64,000 bases of DNA from Arthrobacter sp. GMC3 (GTDB lineage: Bacteria; Actinomycetota; Actinomycetes; Actinomycetales; Micrococcaceae): contig NZ_PJIO01000013.1 in assembly GCF_002929305.1 (NCBI RefSeq), positions 1 through 64,000 on the forward strand, written 5' to 3'. Shown piece after piece: positions 35,522 to 43,318 of the stretch (position 1 is its first letter; each line of letters begins with the position of its first letter). A program made the translations under genes and the position numbers. Under the pieces are notes generated by a model. That model was given only the letters and a program-made list of their open reading frames with translations. It was not told where the DNA came from and searched no databases.

Positions 35522-37105
35522 TCAAGCAGGAGTGGTGAATCCGCGAAGGGCAAGCTCGAAGATCGGTTCGGGGTGGGCCGTGGGTGCTCCCACCCACGCG
35601 ATGTGCTGATCAGGCCGTACAAGCACCACTTGATCAGCTGCTACGGGCGGGAAACCGTGAGCAGTTGGGTCAATGAGCGTCAAAGGAATGCCGAGGCGGG
35701 TTGCGGCCCTCCCCCAGGACTGCACGTTTTTACCCAGCACCGTGAATTCCGGGCCCAGCAGGTCAAAAAGCGATTCTCCGCTTTGGTTCCGGCTGTGCGG
35801 CAGTCGATTCCCTGGCCCAAGTTGGGGAACATAAACATCCGTCGTGGCTGCCTGGGCCGCCGAGTTGGGCCCGTAACCGTACCCGAGAACCAGTCCCAGA
35901 CTGTGGAACTCGGCACGTTTGAGCGCAGGAATCGCCTGGGCTGCAGCGGCGCGCGCGGAATCGCCCTCGGGGCCCCGCAGCATCAGTTCCGGGGAGCTCA
36001 AATCGAGCGACAGCGAGCGCATGTTGGACGCCGCCAGTGCGATTGTTTGTTCGGCTATCGGTCGACGCTCCGCCTCGTAACTTTTAAGGAGCACCGGTGG
36101 CGCCCAGCCGCCGATGACGGCTCCGAGCTTCCATGCGAGGTTGACGGCGTCGCCCAGGCCGGTGTTGAATCCGTGCCCACCCCAAGGGGGATTCTGGTGC
36201 GCGGCGTCGCCGATGAGGAACATGCGAGCGTTCCCGTAGGAGTTGCTGAGCAGCATCCTTGCCTGCCATGGATCTGTCGCGAGTATTTCGACGTCGACGT
36301 CGACGCCCACCAGGGAGCGAACCACCGACGCAGCCTCGGCGTCGTCGGCGATCGATTCGACGCCTGTCGCAATCGCCCACCAGGTCCCGTTGAGATCCAG
36401 CGGTCCGACGACGCCGGGCGCCTGTGGGTTCAAGACCCAGTGGTGCAGCGCCCGCGGCACCAGTTCGGCGAGTTCGCGAGAGCGAAAGGTGATGTTGACG
36501 TTCGGTCGCCCACCGGGTGCCCCGACATACTGCGCGCCCATCGCCGATCGCACAACACTGCGTGAGCCGTCTGCGCCCACCACGTAGTCGGCCGCGATAA
36601 GCTGCTCCGTCCCGTCGGACTGTTGGACACTCACGCGTGCGCGTTCCTGACCAAGCTCGACGGCGACAGCATGTGCACCGAACACTGTGGTGACAAGCGG
36701 TTCACGCTCGATCAGTGCACGCAGCGCTTCCTCGACGACGGGCTGCGAGACCTGCTGCGCAGCTTCCGAGGTGAGCTCGGAGTTCACGAGGTCGAGCCCG
36801 AGCACGTTGCCCATGCGTGCGATTTCCGTACCTGCCGCCGTCGTGCAGAAGCGGACATCTTGCGACCACTCCACAGGGAGTGCGGCGCGCCGACGGATCT
36901 CCTGTGCTGCGCCGAGCCTGCGCAACAGTTCCATGGATCGGGCGGAGGTGGTCTTGGCGCGCGGGCGCGAATGCTCCACCACGGTGCGCGGCTCGATCAC
37001 CGTGGAGGCAACGCCGTGATAGGCCAGTTCAAGCGCGAAGGTGAGCCCGACGGGCCCACCACCGACGATGACCACCCGAGCGGTGGCCGGGACTGGCTGG
37101 CTCAC
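35522..37105 (-). CDS. FAD-dependent aromatic monooxygenase (PheA/TfdB/MhpA type)
   Basis: A 527-residue flavoprotein hydroxylase. The FAD/NAD(P)H motifs are in order: VVIVGGGPVGLTFALEL near residue 10, YVVGADGSRSVVR near 170, and MFLIGDAAHQNPPWGGHG near 295. The C-terminal thioredoxin-like region of phenol-hydroxylase relatives follows. It would add a hydroxyl to a phenolic ring, yielding a catechol for the coupled dioxygenase. The GTG at 37103-37105 overlaps the VOC stop as GTGA, with GAGG upstream. The open frame extends 111 codons further but without homology. The ring substrate cannot be read from the sequence. Confidence 0.9.
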   Translation of the reverse strand: MSQPVPATARVVIVGGGPVGLTFALELAYHGVASTVIEPRTVVEHSRPRAKTTSARSMELLRRLGAAQEIRRRAALPVEWSQDVRFCTTAAGTEIARMGNVLGLDLVNSELTSEAAQQVSQPVVEEALRALIEREPLVTTVFGAHAVAVELGQERARVSVQQSDGTEQLIAADYVVGADGSRSVVRSAMGAQYVGAPGGRPNVNITFRSRELAELVPRALHHWVLNPQAPGVVGPLDLNGTWWAIATGVESIADDAEAASVVRSLVGVDVDVEILATDPWQARMLLSNSYGNARMFLIGDAAHQNPPWGGHGFNTGLGDAVNLAWKLGAVIGGWAPPVLLKSYEAERRPIAEQTIALAASNMRSLSLDLSSPELMLRGPEGDSARAAAAQAIPALKRAEFHSLGLVLGYGYGPNSAAQAATTDVYVPQLGPGNRLPHSRNQSGESLFDLLGPEFTVLGKNVQSWGRAATRLGIPLTLIDPTAHGFPPVAADQVVLVRPDQHIAWVGAPTAHPEPIFELALRGFTTPA

Positions 37106-37713
37106 CAGACCTCGGGCAAGAAGATGTCCTCCGGTATCACTGCCGGGCGGTACTCCCCCGCGCGGGCCCGGTCGTGGATCTCCTTGAAGGAGAGCCCCTC
37201 CTCGCGAGCCTGTAGAAGCTTCTCCGGGTCGAAGTATTCGCCGATCGGATTCTGCGCGAAGTCGAGTGAGTTGGCTATCCATTCGCTGGAGTCGGCCCAG
37301 TCGCCGAAGCCGTCGACCTGAATCTCGACACCGTTGCCGTCCGGGTCCTGGTAGTAGACCGACATGGTAATCCCGTGGTCGAGCGTGAGGAAAGGCAAGA
37401 TGCCCTGGTCGCGCAACCGAGAGTAATTGTTCAGCCACATATCGAACGTCGAGAATTCGAACGCGGTGTGGTGGATGCCCGTCTCATGACCCTTGTCCGT
37501 GGGGTGCTTGAGGCCGGGGGGAGAAAGCAGCGCAATCCGGTGGTTTGCGTCGTCGTTGGTGAGCCATGATGCCTCGTCACTTTGGAACACCGGGCGCAGC
37601 CCACACACCAGTCCGTACCACTTGACCATTTCATCCATCCGCAGGGTGGTGAAGGTCGTGTGGTGCAGCTTGGGCGGGTTGGCCGGCCAATTCGTTGCTT
37701 GGTTCTGCGGCAT
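37102..37713 (-). CDS. One-domain VOC-family extradiol dioxygenase
   Basis: A 203-residue vicinal-oxygen-chelate protein resembling the one-domain type I extradiol dioxygenases (biphenyl-2,3-diol 1,2-dioxygenase III group of Rhodococcus). The three metal ligands of the class are seen: His17/18 in KLHHTTF, His81/82 in GIHHTAFEF, and Glu130 in DPDGNGVEIQVDG. Tyr120/121 in MSVYYQDP fits the conserved active-site tyrosine. It would open a catechol ring using Fe(II) or Mn(II). The ATG at 37711-37713 follows AAAGGAGAGACC. It is the first structural gene after the PucR regulator, 163 bp downstream, and is coupled to the FAD monooxygenase. Confidence 0.85.
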   Translation of the reverse strand: MPQNQATNWPANPPKLHHTTFTTLRMDEMVKWYGLVCGLRPVFQSDEASWLTNDDANHRIALLSPPGLKHPTDKGHETGIHHTAFEFSTFDMWLNNYSRLRDQGILPFLTLDHGITMSVYYQDPDGNGVEIQVDGFGDWADSSEWIANSLDFAQNPIGEYFDPEKLLQAREEGLSFKEIHDRARAGEYRPAVIPEDIFLPEVW

Positions 37714-37876
37714 GGTCTCTCCTTTGAGAAAAGTGGATGGCTTGACACTGAACTCCATTCAACGTGCCCCAACCACAGTTCGGCTAGTGCTGCGCGCACG
37801 AATCACATCCTCCAATGTGGCTTTGAGCCCAATTGGGAACTCATTTTGCGCTCTCGGCCCAGGTTGAGCTGCAGTC

Positions 37877-39217
37877 TCAGGCTTTGGCCGGTGGTTCCCT
37901 GAGGCATTCTTCAAGGATGACAAGGGCCGCCTGCAGATGCTGGCGCCGGACCCCGAGCCCGCGCCCGAGTATTTCCTCGGCCCGGCGTACCCGATAGCTG
38001 ACCGTGTTGCGTGAGATCTTCAACCGTTGGGCGGCGCCCTGCGGGCTGCCACCCTCCTCGAGGTACACCGCAAGTGTCCGGCGCAGCTCCACAACGTTGG
38101 GTTCGTAGGCGGAAAGCTCACCGAGCTCGCGCCGGGCGAAGCGCAGGGCCCTGTCGGGGTCGGCAAGCAACAGTGAGAGCAGGTCCAGATCCCCATAGGG
38201 TGTCACCGCTTGATCGCCCGGTTTCTGCGAGCGCAAGGTAAATGCTGCCTGCGCATCCTCATGGGATGTGCGAAAGCCGCCCACTCCTCGACCGGGGACA
38301 CCAAAAACTGCGTGTACGTCGGCGGGGAGGGATGCTGCGGCGAGCCGTTTCCCCAGCTCTTTACCATCGGCCTTCGGCGTTGCCCAGGCCCACACCACGC
38401 CCAGGCTCACCGACAACACAAGCTTCTGTTGGCACCCGGCCTGCCGCAGCAGCTCACAGGCGGCCTCATGCAGCGCATCCTGGTCGGCGTCGAGGGTGCG
38501 TGCCGAGCTCCAAACAACCAGGGCCAGGTGTGTGCGGGTGAGGTCGTAACGCAGGTGCCGTGAGGTGACCTCAAGCGGCTGATCGTGCCCCCGGACAATT
38601 TCCTGGACGATTGTCAGCCGTGACGCGGCCTCGCTCTGCGTCCAGCGAATCTGTTCCTCGCGATATGAGGTGGCCATCTGGGTTGAGAAGGCGTCGAAGA
38701 ACGCGAATGTTTGCTGGGAGAGCGTTCGCATCTGCTCGTGCCGGTGCCCGGCGTCGCCCAGCCTGGCACACTCCGCCAGGAAAGCCGCCGCGATCACAGA
38801 ATGGCCTAGCTGGATGCCTCGCAGCAACTCATCCAGGCTCACACCGCGCCTGACGAAGTCGGGGATGCCTCCCAATGAGTCGGAGGTGACCGGAGCGTCA
38901 AGCTCGTCGCCGGCGAGCGTCATCAGCAGCTGCATGGTGGTGGACTCGGTACCCATTCGCAGTACGTCGAACCCGCCGTCGGAAACGTGCCCGGGGATCT
39001 GCGCGGTGACCCGTTCGGCAGCCTGTTGGCCAATCTCGACAGCCCAATGGGCGGCGTCAACACCAACTGCGCGAACCACACGCGAAAACTGCGCCCCATT
39101 GCTGGCCGACTGAAGGTGCCCTCCGGCCATGCTCGGCTGCAATAGTGAAAGCCATGGCACGGCCGGCTCCGTCACTAGCTGTACCGAGCCGATCGCTGGA
39201 CTGGCGGTTGCGGTCAT
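37877..39217 (-). CDS. PucR-family transcriptional regulator
   Basis: A 446-residue regulator. The C-terminal PucR HTH reads LRRTLAVYLEEGGSPQGAAQ and RLKISRNTVSYRVRRAEEIL at about 388-430. The middle contains the GGDEF-related sensor region typical of CdaR/PucR proteins (ARTLDADQDALHEAACELLR and LSVSLGVVWAW). No metal site or known ligand pocket can be named. The ATG at 39215-39217 has only a distant GGGAG. It is divergent from the GntR gene at 39331, and both probably act on the aromatic island. PucR-type proteins usually activate genes for catabolism of the compound they sense. Confidence 0.88.
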   Translation of the reverse strand: MTATASPAIGSVQLVTEPAVPWLSLLQPSMAGGHLQSASNGAQFSRVVRAVGVDAAHWAVEIGQQAAERVTAQIPGHVSDGGFDVLRMGTESTTMQLLMTLAGDELDAPVTSDSLGGIPDFVRRGVSLDELLRGIQLGHSVIAAAFLAECARLGDAGHRHEQMRTLSQQTFAFFDAFSTQMATSYREEQIRWTQSEAASRLTIVQEIVRGHDQPLEVTSRHLRYDLTRTHLALVVWSSARTLDADQDALHEAACELLRQAGCQQKLVLSVSLGVVWAWATPKADGKELGKRLAAASLPADVHAVFGVPGRGVGGFRTSHEDAQAAFTLRSQKPGDQAVTPYGDLDLLSLLLADPDRALRFARRELGELSAYEPNVVELRRTLAVYLEEGGSPQGAAQRLKISRNTVSYRVRRAEEILGRGLGVRRQHLQAALVILEECLREPPAKA

Positions 39218-39242
39218 GCCTAATCACGGCTCCCTTGGCTGG

Positions 39243-39262
39243 ATATAAGCTATATTTTAGCT
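39243..39262. promoter_or_regulatory. AT-rich operator/promoter region between pucR and gntR
   Basis: In the 113-bp divergent gap, GCTA-tattt-TAGC forms a short inverted repeat inside AGCTATATTTTAGCT (39248-39262). The 11-mer ATATAAGCTAT (39243-39253) recurs as ATATCCGCTAT at 40189. A GntR or PucR binding site is plausible; the AT-rich core can also serve as a -10 element. Confidence 0.4.
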
Positions 39263-39330
39263 GCGGGATTCTCCGTAGGTAAAGGGCGAGCGCGTGTAGT
39301 GCCCAAACCCGCACCACGAAGGAGTCGGCC

Positions 39331-40032
39331 ATGACGGCAGAAGGCCAGCAATTGCGCTCGGTGGTGTCACAGAACAGTTCGGCTGTCGATCTGGTCACGG
39401 CCGAGATCCGCCGGGCCGTTCTCACAGGAGCCCTGGCACCCGGGCAGCAATTCTCTATCCGAGATTTAGCCAGCCAACTCGGGGTCAGCCACATACCGAT
39501 CCGTGAAGCCCTGCGCCGCCTCGAGGCACAGGGCTTGATCGTCCTGCGCCAAGCGCGCAGCGCGACGGTCGCGACGCTCACAGCCACCGACATGGAGGCC
39601 ATTTACCGGCTCCGCTACGTCCTGGAACCGTCGCTCGCTGCGGCCTCTGTTGGTTGCCACACCCCGGAGCATGTCCAGGAGCTCGAACGGCTCCTGGAAA
39701 GGTCCCGTGACCATGACCCCGAGGTGGCCTGGCAGGCGCACTATGATTTTCACGCGGCCCTCGTGCATCCGGCCGCCACCGAGTGGGACGATCGGATTCT
39801 TCAGACGCTGTGGATTGCGGCCGAACGCTATACCTACCTCGTGTTTGATCCGGCACTTATCAATCAAGGCGAGCGTCAGCGCCGCTATGACACCCACCGG
39901 CTGCTGCTCGACGTCGCGCTTGGCAGCGACGCCGAGGCCATGGCGGCAGCCCTGACCGAGCACTTACACGCCAACGAGGTGCGCATCCGGGACTACATCC
40001 AGCGCGTGGAAGCGAACGACGCCCCGGCCTGA
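39331..40032 (+). CDS. GntR-family regulator with FCD ligand domain
   Basis: A 233-residue regulator. The N-terminal winged HTH has EIRRAVLTGALAPGQQFSIR and DLASQLGVSHIPIREALRRL followed by AQGLIVLRQARSATV. The FCD domain begins TATDMEAIYRLRYVLEP; metal-binding candidates are Asp/His in YDFHAAL and the C-terminal His in ALTEHLHANEVR. FCD-type GntR proteins usually bind organic acids and repress catabolic genes. The ATG follows GAAGGAGTCGGCC. It is followed after about 200 bp by three coupled genes, which it may control together with PucR. Confidence 0.9.
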   Translation: MTAEGQQLRSVVSQNSSAVDLVTAEIRRAVLTGALAPGQQFSIRDLASQLGVSHIPIREALRRLEAQGLIVLRQARSATVATLTATDMEAIYRLRYVLEPSLAAASVGCHTPEHVQELERLLERSRDHDPEVAWQAHYDFHAALVHPAATEWDDRILQTLWIAAERYTYLVFDPALINQGERQRRYDTHRLLLDVALGSDAEAMAAALTEHLHANEVRIRDYIQRVEANDAPA

Positions 40033-40188
40033 CCGACGTCGTCCACCATTGCACATGCGTGGAGAATTACGCGGCTTGGCCGCTCCCTTACTGGTTTGCG
40101 ACGAGCAAGCACACTGGTTACTTTGACGTTCCCCAACCCCTCCTAGTTCCGGAGCTGAGGGTTAAGAAAACTCTGGCGGTCAAAGAAT

Positions 40189-40199
40189 ATATCCGCTAT
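40189..40199 (+). promoter_or_regulatory. Second copy of a putative island operator
   Basis: ATATCCGCTAT matches ATATAAGCTAT of the pucR-gntR gap at 9 of 11 positions and lies 37 bp before the GTG of the NmrA-type gene, within a 200-bp gap. A repressor site next to a promoter would fit that position. Confidence 0.3.
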
Positions 40200-40235
40200 C
40201 GTCGCACATATCGTTTCCAACCAAGGAGGACATTG

Positions 40236-41102
40236 GTGTCTGCTCTTGTACTAGGCGCGACGGGCAATATCGGCCCGCACGTTGTCCATGAACTCATCGC
40301 CCTGGGCCAGACGCCGCGCGTTGTAGTGCGTGACGCCGATAAGGCCCACACACTTTTCGGCGACGCCGTTGAGGTCATCGCGGGCGACATGTCAGACCCT
40401 GCCGTATTGGATACTGCCACCGACGGCGTTGACTCGGTTTTCCTGCTCTCTCCGCACAGCTTTGGCATGGCCAATGTTCAGCTCGGTGTCATCCGAGAAT
40501 TGCGCCGCAGCGGGATACGGATCGTCAAATTGTCCGGCACGAGCAGCGCCATTACCCCCGATGGTCCGCACGTATGCCGCCAGCATTGGGAGATCGAGCG
40601 TGTCTTGCAGGAAAGCGGCCAGCCGTTTGTGATTCTGCGGCCAAACTCGTTCATGCAAGTGCTCGTGGGGCAGCTCATGCTGGGCCAGCTACGCGCCACG
40701 GGATCAATCATCAACGCGATCGGCCAGGCCGGCATCAGCCTCATTGACGCCCGCGACGTCGGCGCCGTTGCCGCGCAGGTACTCACCCGCCACGATTGGG
40801 ATGGCCAAACGCTCGAACTCACGGGCCCACGCGCCGTGACGTACCCTCAGCTTTCCAAGCTTGTGGGCGTCTACGAGCCCGCACCCGTGGTCGATGCAGC
40901 ACCCGCACAGGTCCGTGCCTCGTTGCTTCAACGCGGAGTGCCCGGTTGGGAGGCCGAACACTTCCTAGAGATGTACGAGCTTTTTGCGGCGGGCGAATCC
41001 GCATTCGTAACAGACACTCTCGAGCAGGTCACCGGCCGTCCACCCCGTACCATCGAGGCGTTCCTGGCGGAAACGCTGGAGCAGGCGGGGGTAGCCTCGT
41101 GA
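40236..41102 (+). CDS. NmrA-like NAD(P)-binding oxidoreductase (atypical SDR)
   Basis: A 288-residue Rossmann protein. The nucleotide-binding motif ALVLGATGNIGPHVVHEL is at the N-terminus (residues 3-20), followed by PRVVVRDADKA, where Arg suggests NADPH preference. Catalytic Ser-Tyr-Lys of classical SDRs is not evident, as in the NmrA/QOR2/azoreductase-type group (FILRPNSFMQVL is a family block). It could reduce a quinone or other electrophile generated by the aromatic pathway. The GTG at 40236 is chosen because AAGGAGGA precedes it by 5 nt; the open frame upstream lacks homology. Its stop overlaps the next start as GTGA. Confidence 0.85.
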   Translation: MSALVLGATGNIGPHVVHELIALGQTPRVVVRDADKAHTLFGDAVEVIAGDMSDPAVLDTATDGVDSVFLLSPHSFGMANVQLGVIRELRRSGIRIVKLSGTSSAITPDGPHVCRQHWEIERVLQESGQPFVILRPNSFMQVLVGQLMLGQLRATGSIINAIGQAGISLIDARDVGAVAAQVLTRHDWDGQTLELTGPRAVTYPQLSKLVGVYEPAPVVDAAPAQVRASLLQRGVPGWEAEHFLEMYELFAAGESAFVTDTLEQVTGRPPRTIEAFLAETLEQAGVAS

Positions 41103-41518
41103 GCGAGTGCCTGCCCTGCGACCTGGAGAGCGCCGATGACGCGGCCGTCGTCTACCGCGATGAGACGTGGTCGTGCGACGTTGCCGAGGGATACGACGTC
41201 CCTGGCTGGTTCATCTTGCGGCTGCGCCGACATGCCGAGGGATGGGACGGACTAACCGCGCAGGAGGCTGCGGGGTTCGGCGTCGTGTCCAAGCGGATTG
41301 CCGCTGCGATTCAGGCCGCGACAGGCGCACCCACGGTCTACTTCATGAGCTTTGGTGAGAACTACCCGCACTTTCACTTCCTGGTGATCACCCGCCCCGA
41401 AGACCTCGCACCGGAATTCAAGGGCGCCGGCATCTTGGCCCTCCGGGCCACCAATAGGGACCTTGCCGGTTCGCTTGAAACTGCGTCCACGGTTCGCCAA
41501 GCACTCCCCGCCACCTGA
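41099..41518 (+). CDS. HIT-like protein with incomplete histidine triad
   Basis: A 139-residue protein of the HIT fold. A CxxC pair (Cys4, Cys7) and Cys26 occupy the N-terminal zinc-type positions of CxFC HIT proteins, and DVPGWFILRLRRH is the usual strand. The triad segment reads ENYPHFHFLVITRPED: His91 and His93 are present, but the third position of H-x-H-x-H is Leu95. The middle His, normally the nucleotidyl-attack residue, is retained. The family normally hydrolyses or transfers nucleoside phosphates. Its GTG overlaps the NmrA-type stop (GTGA), so it is part of the island operon, an unusual context. Whether it is catalytically active is uncertain. Confidence 0.7.
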   Translation: MSECLPCDLESADDAAVVYRDETWSCDVAEGYDVPGWFILRLRRHAEGWDGLTAQEAAGFGVVSKRIAAAIQAATGAPTVYFMSFGENYPHFHFLVITRPEDLAPEFKGAGILALRATNRDLAGSLETASTVRQALPAT

Positions 41519-41549
41519 GGCGAAACCACCACAACCAGAAAGGACAACG

Positions 41550-42425
41550 ATGTCCACCCCGTTTACCCACACTGCAGGCGACCGTAGTTACAGCGGACGC
41601 ACGAACATCGGCACCGTTGAGACAGCCGATGGTGCACCCCTCGTCGTCGCCCTCCACGGTGGCACGTACACCTCGGAGTACTTCGACATTCCCGGCCATT
41701 CACTGATCGAGAACGCAACAGCGCAAGGTGTCCCCCTCATTGCCCTGGACCGGCCGAACTACGTCGACTCCAGCCCCCTTGAGAGCGAAGATTCGATCAT
41801 CCTCGACAACGCCGAGGTGCTAAGTGCTGCGATTGGCTCGATTTGGGAGAAATATGGCGAAGGTGCCTCCGGGGTTGTGTTGCTCGGGCACTCCATTGGC
41901 AGCGCTGTTGCGACGGCTGTCGCGGCGTTACAGCCCCCATGGCCGCTCCTGGGGCTCGCCATCTCCGGCTGCCTCAACAATGTTCCCCAAGAGTCACGTG
42001 CCGCATGGGAGGCGTTGCCGCCCATCCCGATGATCGATCTTCCCGTCCCCATGAAGGACCAGGTCATGTTCGGTCCCGCGGGCTCCTACGCCAGCGACAT
42101 GCCCGCCGCGAGCTACCCGTCGAATACGCTGGTGCCCAAGGCCGAGCTCTTGGACATTACCGGCGGCTGGATCGAGCGCCAGGCCGAGATCTGCGGGCGC
42201 GTAAGTGTCCCTGTGCATCACCGCCAGGGCGAGTTTGACGCACTGTGGATCACCAACCAGGCCGAGATCGAGAAGTTCGGGGCAGGTTTCACCTCGGCTG
42301 CGTCGGTCGACACGGCACTGGCACTCGGATCCGGTCACTGCATCGACTTCCACCTCGCCGGCCAGGAGCTTCAACGCTCACAGCTGGTGTTCGCGAAAGA
42401 ATGTGCAAAAACAGCTGCGGGCTGA
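41550..42425 (+). CDS. Alpha/beta hydrolase
   Basis: A 291-residue hydrolase with HGGTYTSEYFD as oxyanion region, nucleophile elbow LLGHSIGSA (Ser about 123), acid candidate Asp in GEFDALW (about 230) and His in GSGHCIDFHLAG (about 265). No signal peptide is seen. In this operon it may hydrolyse a ring-cleavage product or release an ester-linked substrate before hydroxylation. The ATG at 41550 follows AGAAAGGACAACG. It is the last gene of the plus arm; a strong hairpin follows 15 bp after its stop. Confidence 0.85.
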   Translation: MSTPFTHTAGDRSYSGRTNIGTVETADGAPLVVALHGGTYTSEYFDIPGHSLIENATAQGVPLIALDRPNYVDSSPLESEDSIILDNAEVLSAAIGSIWEKYGEGASGVVLLGHSIGSAVATAVAALQPPWPLLGLAISGCLNNVPQESRAAWEALPPIPMIDLPVPMKDQVMFGPAGSYASDMPAASYPSNTLVPKAELLDITGGWIERQAEICGRVSVPVHHRQGEFDALWITNQAEIEKFGAGFTSAASVDTALALGSGHCIDFHLAGQELQRSQLVFAKECAKTAAG

Positions 42426-42439
42426 TTCTCGCGCCCGCT

Positions 42440-42479
42440 CCCCGTTCTCGCTACGGTTCTACCGGTAGCGAGAACGGGG
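42440..42479. terminator. Perfect 15-bp hairpin ending the plus arm of the aromatic island
   Basis: CCCCGTTCTCGCTAC at 42440-42454 and its exact complement GTAGCGAGAACGGGG at 42465-42479 enclose a 10-nt loop. It sits between convergent genes, and probably stops both. No T-run follows. Confidence 0.7.
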
Positions 42480-42499
42480 ACCGGGCGCGGCAGGGGCAA

Positions 42500-42997
42500 T
42501 CACGAGCGCTTCTTGCCCCCGACGCCGGGCACGGAAGCGACCTGTTTCATCCACTCCGCAATCTGAGGTTCCCCTAGCTCTTCCACGGATATGAGCTCCA
42601 CACCCCGCGTTGACTTGCCCATCCCCACCGGCGTCACAGGCGGCACGGGCTCGAGTGCGGCGCCATTGATAAACATGAGCTTGACGTGGCCGGCGAAGCC
42701 CCCGCAGCTGAAGCACCAGCCGTCGCCGACGCCGTAGTAGGCCATGCCCCATTTCACCGAGCGTTGCAGCCCGGGCAGCGTCTTGGTTGCCAGCGCATCC
42801 ACCGCCTCTACGATGCCGCGCTGCGGCTGCGGCAGGCTGGCGATATAGGCAAAGACCGGTTTGTCTCCGACCGCCGCCTTCGCGGGACTTGCTCTGCCCG
42901 TCATGGCTTCCGGCAGCGTCCACGCAGCGTCGCCGTGTGCCGCAATCCCGGTGTCCGGTTCTTGCTGCTCCCGCTTGCCGATCTCCCTGCTGTCCAT
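42500..42997 (-). CDS. DUF1801 domain-containing protein
   Basis: A 165-residue cytoplasmic protein with the DUF1801 fold (YdhG/YdeI-like). Core blocks are PVFAYIASLPQPQRGIVEAV, SVKWGMAYYGVGDGWCFSCGG and HVKLMFINGAALEP. Relatives in Bacillus have been proposed as iron chaperones, but the function of this branch is not known. The N-terminal 40 residues are polar. TAAAAT lies exactly 6 nt before the ATG and no ribosome binding site is visible, so a leaderless transcript is likely. It converges on the aromatic island. Confidence 0.82.
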   Translation of the reverse strand: MDSREIGKREQQEPDTGIAAHGDAAWTLPEAMTGRASPAKAAVGDKPVFAYIASLPQPQRGIVEAVDALATKTLPGLQRSVKWGMAYYGVGDGWCFSCGGFAGHVKLMFINGAALEPVPPVTPVGMGKSTRGVELISVEELGEPQIAEWMKQVASVPGVGGKKRS

Positions 42998-43003
42998 GGC
43001 AGA

Positions 43004-43009
43004 ATTTTA
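43004..43009 (-). promoter_or_regulatory. Putative -10 box (TAAAAT) of a leaderless transcript
   Basis: On the minus strand TAAAAT is followed by TCTGCC and then the ATG of the DUF1801 gene. This is a near-consensus -10 hexamer at the exact distance for transcription to start at the start codon. The -35 region is poor. Confidence 0.45.
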
Positions 43010-43041
43010 CTCCCGGCCCCCAATGGGATTTTTTGGGCAAC

Positions 43042-43090
43042 AAAAAACCGCTCAAACCCTGGCTACTTCCCAGTGTTTGAGCGGTTTTTG
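43042..43090. terminator. Rho-independent terminator downstream of tRNA-Pro
   Basis: AAAAAACCGCTCAAAC at the left pairs with GTTTGAGCGGTTTTT at the right, and CTGG/CCAG continues the stem inside. On the minus strand the stem follows the tRNA by about 6 bp and ends in a T-run, a classical intrinsic terminator; the A-rich left arm makes it work in both directions. Confidence 0.85.
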
Positions 43091-43095
43091 TTCGG

Positions 43096-43169
<74 letters not shown>

Positions 43170-43268
43170 AAAGTTCAACATCCGGAAGAGATCTCCCGTG
43201 GCTGAACCACCGGAAAAAGTTTACCCCATATTTTCGGCCAGTCTGACCAATTCCGGTGTGATGGCCAT

Positions 43269-43304
43269 CTCAGGGTCCGTCCAAGGTGAAGGATGGACCC
43301 TGAG
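43269..43304. terminator. GC-rich hairpin downstream of der
   Basis: CTCAGGGTCC (43269-43278) and GGACCCTGAG (43295-43304) are exact complements, with TCC/GGA extending the stem inward. It begins 14 bp after the der stop on the minus strand, the position of a terminator for the tyrA-cmk-plsC-der operon. No T-run follows. Confidence 0.6.
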
Positions 43305-43318
43305 AGGCCAGAAACTCT

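Noticed and set aside
35522..37438. 111-codon N-terminal extension of the FAD monooxygenase
   Set aside because: The extension overlaps the VOC dioxygenase gene in another frame and lacks homology; the GTGA overlap and GAGG support the GTG at 37105.
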